Below are positions 5,681 through 10,385 of a stretch of 10,385 bases of DNA, one piece after another; positions within the stretch are counted from its first letter, which is position 1, and each line of letters begins with the position of its first letter. Below the pieces are notes generated by a model, which searched no databases, was not told the DNA's origin, and saw only the letters and a program-made list of their open reading frames with translations. The position numbers and the translations under genes were made by a program. Origin of the DNA: Gammaproteobacteria bacterium (GTDB lineage: Bacteria; Pseudomonadota; Gammaproteobacteria; Enterobacterales; Psychrobiaceae); the NCBI GenBank assembly GCA_013214885.1, contig JABSRS010000089.1, positions 1 to 10,385 of the forward strand, given 5' to 3'.

Positions 5681-8506
5681 ATGTTCTTTAAACGCACCAA
5701 CATCACACATATATTAGTGTTATCAGCAGTATTGCTATCATTTATCATGCTAACCAGTTGTTCACCAATAACGACTAAACAAAATTGGAATGACACCGTT
5801 CAGCAAGTATCGAGTGGTGTCGTCAGTATTGAGATTGACGTACCTGTAAGTTTCGATGGTCAATGGAATAGCAGCGGTTATGGCACGGGCTTTATTGTCG
5901 ATGCTGCTAGAGGCATTATTTTAACCAATCGCCATATTGTGACACCTGGGCCGGTAACGGCTAAAGCAATATTAATTAATAATGAAGAAATTGATTTAAC
6001 CCCTTTATATATTGATCCTGTACATGATTTTGGTTTCTATAGTTACCAGCCTAGCAAGATAAAACATCTTAAACCTCATCAATTTGAACTCAGTGATAGT
6101 AATCCAGTTGTTGGCCAACAAATTCGTATTATTGGCAATGACGCTGGCCAGAAAATATCTATTTTAGATGGCACTATTTCACGACTTGATCGGGCTGCAC
6201 CATCGTACGGTCGTGGCAAGTATAATGATTTTAATATTTCCTACATCCAAGCCGCAACGGCTTCAACGGGTGGTTCATCAGGCTCGCCGGTTATCAACAT
6301 TCAGGGGCAAGTCGTTGCTTTAAACGCAGGCAGCCAAACCAAATCAGCTAACGCGTTTTATGTGCCGTTAGAAAAAATAAAAATTGCGCTCAAAAAGCTT
6401 CAAGCTAACGAAAAAATACAGCGTGGCACCATCCAAACAACCTTCAATACTAGGCCATATGCTGAACTAAAACGACTCGGCCTGAGCGATGATTTAGCCA
6501 CAACATACCTCGATGAATTTCCACAGCTACTAGGCTTATTAGTGGTTAAATCTATTATTCCTGATAGTTCGGCTGCAAGTATTCTTGAGGTTGGTGATAT
6601 ATTATTAGCCATTAACAAACAACCTATTGCCGAGTTTTCGGCCCTTGAAACTAGCATCAATTATCATGTCAATAACCGTATTAACTTGTCAGTATTAAGA
6701 CGCGGAGAAACATTATCAGTTTCGGTAAGGGTTGATGATTTAAATACCATTACGCCTTCGGCATATTTAAAGTTTGATGGCGCAATCTTTCATAACTTAT
6801 CCTATCAACAAGCGCGGCATTTTAACAAACCAATCAAAGGTGTTTATGTTGCCGTTTCAGCGGGTAGTTTTAAACAAGCAGGAGTACCTCATCACAGTGT
6901 TATCACACAATTTAATGGGGCCGTCGTTAATACGGTTGAGGAGTTCGATCAGCAGCTAAGCCGTATTGTCGATGATACCAAGGTTCACCTTCGCTATTTT
7001 AATCTCAATGATCCTAATACTAGCGATTATGCGTTAGTGGAAATAAATAGAACATGGTTTGAACACAGTTATTGTCAGAAAAATACCGACTTAGGTTATT
7101 GGTCGTGTAATCAATCATCACAGATAGCCAAAGCAGCGGTTAAGACTACTGCCAGCACCGCTGATGCTACAATGACCACCAGTAATAAACCCGAGCATGC
7201 TTTGATTACAGTGAACTTTACCAGCCCTTACTCGATTCAAGGTCGAAGTGGCAAGAAGTCTGCAACTGGCACCGGTGTCATTGTCGACAGAGAAAAGGGA
7301 TGGGTTGTCGTGCCTCGAAGCGTGGTATTTAGCTCATTAGGGGACGTTAAATTGATATTTAATAATCGAGTAGCCGTTAAAGGCAAAGTTGAATACATCC
7401 ATCCGTTGCATAATTTATCTTTAATTTCGTATCCACCGTCAGCGGTTTCTGATATCGCGGTTGCTGAAATAACCTTGAGTAACAAGCCAATTACACCGGG
7501 AGAGCCGATAAGACAGATAGGTCTCAATTCTGATGGTGTGGTCGAATATCGCCAGACCAATGTCGATACTATTGATGAGCTTTGGCTTACCCAGTTTAAT
7601 GTGCCGCAGTTTATTGAAAAAAATATCGATGTAATTACTCTCGTTAACCCTAATCGTTCAATCGATGGAATTTTAGTTAATCAAGCCAATGAAGTGATTG
7701 CGTTATGGACCATGTTTGAAGAACGTGAAGGAAATAATGTTAAAACAACCTTAACTGGAATCTCTGCTGAGTATATTGAAGAGTTAATGCTATTGAATGA
7801 GGGACAAAAACTCATTTATTCTATTGACTTAAATTTAAAGAAAATTGCCCCTGTTGATGCATTGAAAATGGGATTACCAGATCAGTGGTTGAATAAGTTA
7901 GCACAACAAAATCCCCATACCGACAAGTTACTCGCCGTATACAATGTCGCTAAAAGTTCAAATAGTGCAGCGATTTTTAAACGCGGTGATATTTTATTAG
8001 CCATTAATGACATTCCAGTCTCTGATTTTAGGCAGGTAGAATTATTAACCCAATCACCTGAGGTAACGGTAACCTATTTTAGTGAAGGGAAAGTTCATTC
8101 TCAGAAATTAACTACCTCTTTGTTAAATGGCCAAGATATAGAGCAAGTTTTTTATTGGTCTGGCTTGTACCTTCACTCACCACATCGTGCGGCTCAGCAG
8201 CAAGGTAACGTTGGCGATGAAGGTGTATATGTAGCGAGTTATAGTTATGGGTCTCCTGCAACACGTTATGGGGTCTATGCAATGCGCCGCATTGTCGAAG
8301 TCGACGGTCAACCAATCAATACCACCGATGATTTTGTCAAGGCGGTCAAAGGGAAAGAGCACCAATCTTCAGTATTAATTAAAACGTTAGATTTTCAAAA
8401 TAATGCGCAGGTAATAGCCTTGAGAGTTGATAATAACTACTGGCCATTTTATGAAATAAAATACATCAATGGCCAATGGCAAAAAATAGATCATCTAGCA
8501 CTTTAG
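5681..8506 (+). CDS. Nma111/Deg7-type double HtrA protease lipoprotein
   Basis: A 941-residue exported lipoprotein: hydrophobic signal (about 9-24) and lipobox LTSC with Cys27; Ser at +2 suggests the outer membrane. Residues about 36-240 are an HtrA/trypsin-like protease with an intact triad: His85 (LTNRHIV), Asp116 (DPVHDFGF), Ser200 (GGSSGSPV). PDZ1 (about 255-350, with VGDILLAIN) and PDZ2 (about 365-455) follow. After a linker with Cys465 and Cys476 comes a second protease-like domain (about 505-700) in which Ser, Asn and Asp stand at the triad positions (VPRSVV, HPLHNLSL, NRSIDGILVN), so it is probably inactive. PDZ3 (about 712-810, RGDILLAIN) and PDZ4 (about 825-915) finish the protein. 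This order and the NRHIV and GGSSGSPV motifs match eukaryotic Nma111/Deg7, not DegP or DegS. TAAGG nine bases upstream supports the ATG. Likely role: envelope protein quality control; substrates unknown. Confidence 0.9.
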   Translation: MFFKRTNITHILVLSAVLLSFIMLTSCSPITTKQNWNDTVQQVSSGVVSIEIDVPVSFDGQWNSSGYGTGFIVDAARGIILTNRHIVTPGPVTAKAILINNEEIDLTPLYIDPVHDFGFYSYQPSKIKHLKPHQFELSDSNPVVGQQIRIIGNDAGQKISILDGTISRLDRAAPSYGRGKYNDFNISYIQAATASTGGSSGSPVINIQGQVVALNAGSQTKSANAFYVPLEKIKIALKKLQANEKIQRGTIQTTFNTRPYAELKRLGLSDDLATTYLDEFPQLLGLLVVKSIIPDSSAASILEVGDILLAINKQPIAEFSALETSINYHVNNRINLSVLRRGETLSVSVRVDDLNTITPSAYLKFDGAIFHNLSYQQARHFNKPIKGVYVAVSAGSFKQAGVPHHSVITQFNGAVVNTVEEFDQQLSRIVDDTKVHLRYFNLNDPNTSDYALVEINRTWFEHSYCQKNTDLGYWSCNQSSQIAKAAVKTTASTADATMTTSNKPEHALITVNFTSPYSIQGRSGKKSATGTGVIVDREKGWVVVPRSVVFSSLGDVKLIFNNRVAVKGKVEYIHPLHNLSLISYPPSAVSDIAVAEITLSNKPITPGEPIRQIGLNSDGVVEYRQTNVDTIDELWLTQFNVPQFIEKNIDVITLVNPNRSIDGILVNQANEVIALWTMFEEREGNNVKTTLTGISAEYIEELMLLNEGQKLIYSIDLNLKKIAPVDALKMGLPDQWLNKLAQQNPHTDKLLAVYNVAKSSNSAAIFKRGDILLAINDIPVSDFRQVELLTQSPEVTVTYFSEGKVHSQKLTTSLLNGQDIEQVFYWSGLYLHSPHRAAQQQGNVGDEGVYVASYSYGSPATRYGVYAMRRIVEVDGQPINTTDDFVKAVKGKEHQSSVLIKTLDFQNNAQVIALRVDNNYWPFYEIKYINGQWQKIDHLAL

Positions 8507-8568
8507 GAGTCTCGCACCTCGTTAATTGGGCATTGGTGCAAAGCTGTAAGCATGACCAAACCTTTTGA

Positions 8569-8596
8569 GCCCAGTATTGATTTTGTAATACTGGGC
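8569..8596. terminator. Strong hairpin between convergent genes, probable bidirectional terminator
   Basis: A perfect 10-bp stem (GCCCAGTATT at 8569-8578 with AATACTGGGC at 8587-8596) has an 8-base loop. It lies 62 bases after the double-HtrA stop and 59 bases from the stop of the convergent M48 gene, so it could serve both strands. Neither side has a strong T-run (ATTTAT on the + side; CTCAAAA on the - side), so efficiency is uncertain. Confidence 0.55.
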
Positions 8597-8655
8597 CAGA
8601 TTTATCCGATTAAACTAATTAATAATAAATAAGTTAAATTTAGGTTAGGCTCAAG

Positions 8656-10122
8656 TTATTTAACTATCTTTATCCATTGCCCTGGCTTGGGCTCTCTTCC
8701 TGGGTACAATCCATTAATTAACCTTATTTGTTGCGCGGCATACGCGCCAATATTTAACTGTTTTGCTAAGGCATCGATACGAGTACGCTCATTGGCCATC
8801 ACATAATGAACTTTTTTCGACTTGGTCTTGCGTGCCTTAGTACGTTGCGGCTTAAAACTATGAATAGTCTTTAGAAATAATTTGTCATAGTCAATATCAT
8901 GGTCGCCATGAAGAACAGTGCCAGTAAATAGATAGGCACGAGAGCCTTGAAACAACACGGCGATACGTTGCGCACTCTTATCTGCCGTCGCTGGCACTAT
9001 GCCAGTATGACCAATCAAACCATATTGGCTGAAGTTTTCGGCACGCCTTAGCATCGTAACGTCGGCCACCCTGCGTAAATACTGACTCGGTGAATGGTTT
9101 TGTTGATGGCGTGCGACCTCTAGCGTTAATCGTGCTGACTTATCCTCGGGGCTGAACGTGATGGAACTGCGACTATTGTGTGGCAACCACGGCTCTGGAA
9201 AAAGTAAGGTAAAACCTAAGTTTTTATGGCTATAACGATTCTTTTCAACGGTTACCTTGGCCATGGTCGCTTCATAGTTGACGCCATATACCATGCCTTC
9301 AATATGCTCACGATACTGTTGTTGATTGGTGGTTTTACTGTGTTGGTCGGAAAATGTACCCGCCTGTGCAATGACTTTTTTTAATCGAACGTCATTACGC
9401 GGATGTGAGGAAAAAACGCCATGGTAACTGCGGTTTTTTTTTCCTTCATTCTTGGCGCGATAACGGGCAAACCGTTCTTGATCTTTAAGTAGGCTTATTG
9501 TTTCAACCATCGCATGGGGATCATAGCCACTATTAAAGAGGTACTGCGCTCCAAGACCGTCTGCTTCTAGTTCCATTTCGCGACCATAGCCCTTAACCGC
9601 TGCAGTGCTCCACAGGTTTGTAACATCGCCAACTTGCGCATTGGCGGTGGCAAAAACTGAGAATATAGAGAGGATATTGGCCCCCTTACGGGCGGTGTCC
9701 TGACGCACCACGTGGCGGGCGGTGACGTGGCCAATCTCATGCGCTAACACCGCCGCTAATTGTGCCTCGGAGTCAAGATATGCCAGCAATCCTCGATTAA
9801 TATAAATGTAGCCACCAGGCAGCGCGAAGGCATTAATATCGGCGCGATCAATAATGGTGAAATGATATTTAATATCGGGTCGATGACTGTTACTCGCGAC
9901 TTTTTGTCCGATGCTATCAATATAGGCGGCAAGTTTCTTATCGGGATAGATGGGCACGGTCTTAAGCAATTTCTGATGCATCTCTTTGCCCATCTCTATT
10001 TCACTGCTTTGCGTCATTAACACCAAATCAGGAGATCCAGTGGCTGGATTGATCGAGCATGATGTGCTGGCGACTACGCCGACCGCCAGACATAGCCATG
10101 GTAAATATGGGGTATATTTCAT
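8656..10122 (-). CDS. M48-family zinc metalloprotease lipoprotein with C-terminal LysM-like module
   Basis: A 488-residue exported protease. The N-terminus has a hydrophobic segment and ends in STSC; Cys22 is the likely lipid anchor, though Ser at the -3 position is not ideal for a lipobox. The M48 domain (about 35-255) has AFALPGGYIYINRGLL (98-113), the zinc motif HEIGH (His128, Glu129, His132), the third ligand Glu184 in ELEAD, and SSHPRNDVRL with His240, the conserved histidine that in BepA closes the active site. A beta-rich region of unknown type (about 285-425) follows, then a basic linker (RTKARKTKSKK, 427-437) and a C-terminal module (445-488: LAKQLNIGA, RLINGL, PGQWIKIV) resembling a LysM-like repeat. 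BepA's TPR tail is absent, so this is not plain BepA. GAGG nine bases upstream supports the start. Expected role: degradation of misassembled outer-membrane proteins. Confidence 0.9.
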   Translation of the reverse strand: MKYTPYLPWLCLAVGVVASTSCSINPATGSPDLVLMTQSSEIEMGKEMHQKLLKTVPIYPDKKLAAYIDSIGQKVASNSHRPDIKYHFTIIDRADINAFALPGGYIYINRGLLAYLDSEAQLAAVLAHEIGHVTARHVVRQDTARKGANILSIFSVFATANAQVGDVTNLWSTAAVKGYGREMELEADGLGAQYLFNSGYDPHAMVETISLLKDQERFARYRAKNEGKKNRSYHGVFSSHPRNDVRLKKVIAQAGTFSDQHSKTTNQQQYREHIEGMVYGVNYEATMAKVTVEKNRYSHKNLGFTLLFPEPWLPHNSRSSITFSPEDKSARLTLEVARHQQNHSPSQYLRRVADVTMLRRAENFSQYGLIGHTGIVPATADKSAQRIAVLFQGSRAYLFTGTVLHGDHDIDYDKLFLKTIHSFKPQRTKARKTKSKKVHYVMANERTRIDALAKQLNIGAYAAQQIRLINGLYPGREPKPGQWIKIVK

Positions 10123-10146
10123 AGTTAATTCCTCTACACTGCTACA

Positions 10147-10385
10147 TTACTTGACCGACGTGCTAAAAAAATTCTTAAGTTGCGATGCCATGCCTTTGCA
10201 GGCATCAGCTTGTACGGGTGCGATTAACGGAATAGGAATGACCACCGCTGGCATATACGAGGTACCATCGGCGATACTGCTGACCTTGCCAATCAGCTTT
10301 TGAGTGCGATAATCCCACACCGTTGCTTCATATTCAGAACTGTGATCCCAGCTGCCAAAACCAAAACAGGCGATGCCTGTTGCCG
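10147..10385 (-). CDS. Unrecognised protein, C-terminal part (5' end outside window)
   Basis: The frame is open from the window edge to a TAA at 10147-10149, giving the last 78 residues of a protein I do not recognise. Visible are CFGFGSWDHSSEYEATVWDY (6-25), TQKLIGKVSSIADGTSYMPA (27-46), a hydrophobic proline-rich stretch VVIPIPLIAPVQADAC (47-62) and a short tail. The WDYRTQKLIGKV segment, with residue runs fitting beta strands, suggests an exported or lipoprotein-like beta protein, but the N-terminus that would show this is missing. Only 24 bases separate its stop from the M48 gene, and the M48 ribosome binding site lies within that gap, so the two are very probably co-transcribed, with the promoter beyond the window. 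Confidence 0.75.
   Translation of the reverse strand, partial: ATGIACFGFGSWDHSSEYEATVWDYRTQKLIGKVSSIADGTSYMPAVVIPIPLIAPVQADACKGMASQLKNFFSTSVK

Noticed and set aside
9986..10303. 105-codon + strand ORF across the start of the M48 gene
   Set aside because: It is antisense to the M48 signal peptide, its ribosome binding site and the upstream gene's conserved-looking C-terminus, and resembles no protein.
1..10385. CRISPR array, tRNA, rRNA, insertion sequence or prophage genes
   Set aside because: No regularly spaced repeats, cloverleaf sequence, transposase or integrase motifs, or terminal inverted repeats were found on either strand.

Overview
The window looks like chromosome of a marine gammaproteobacterium of the Alteromonadales/Shewanella type. 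This is inferred from the moderately AT-rich sequence, the Escherichia coli-like yceJ-yceI pair, the DecR-type Lrp regulator and the several lipoprotein envelope proteases. Species cannot be fixed by eye. No tRNA, rRNA, insertion sequence or CRISPR array is visible, and no gap between genes exceeds about 200 bases.

Layout. Positions 1-957 hold the end of yceJ (cytochrome b561), yceI (periplasmic lipocalin-like protein) and a rho-independent terminator. A monocistronic alpha/beta hydrolase follows on the + strand (1049-1915) with its own sigma70-like promoter. Its stop nearly touches that of a convergent NADPH-dependent FMN reductase (1922-2461, - strand), which lies downstream of a DecR-like Lrp/AsnC regulator (2583-3041, - strand). 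Divergent from the regulator, across a 181-base AT-rich region with a promoter and a small palindrome, runs a 754-residue protein (3223-5487). It fuses an IscS/NifS-type cysteine desulfurase, an ETHE1-like persulfide dioxygenase and a rhodanese. Next comes a 941-residue lipoprotein HtrA-type protease (5681-8506) with two protease halves and four PDZ domains, the second half having lost its catalytic triad. A strong hairpin separates it from a convergent - strand pair: an M48 metalloprotease lipoprotein (8656-10122) and the C-terminus of an upstream unknown protein (10147-10385).

How the genes may work together. The most interesting unit is the divergent regulator/fusion pair. DecR (CyuR) in E. 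coli is a cysteine-responsive activator of cysteine degradation. Here a relative sits head to head with one polypeptide carrying all the active sites needed to take sulfur from cysteine as a persulfide, oxidise it to sulfite and exchange sulfane sulfur with thiols or sulfite. The simplest reading is a self-contained, cysteine-induced sulfur detoxification system. The second notable item is the double HtrA, whose architecture and motifs match the eukaryotic Nma111/Deg7 group rather than DegP/DegS. With the M48 protease it suggests an envelope quality-control neighbourhood, although the two genes are convergent and not an operon.
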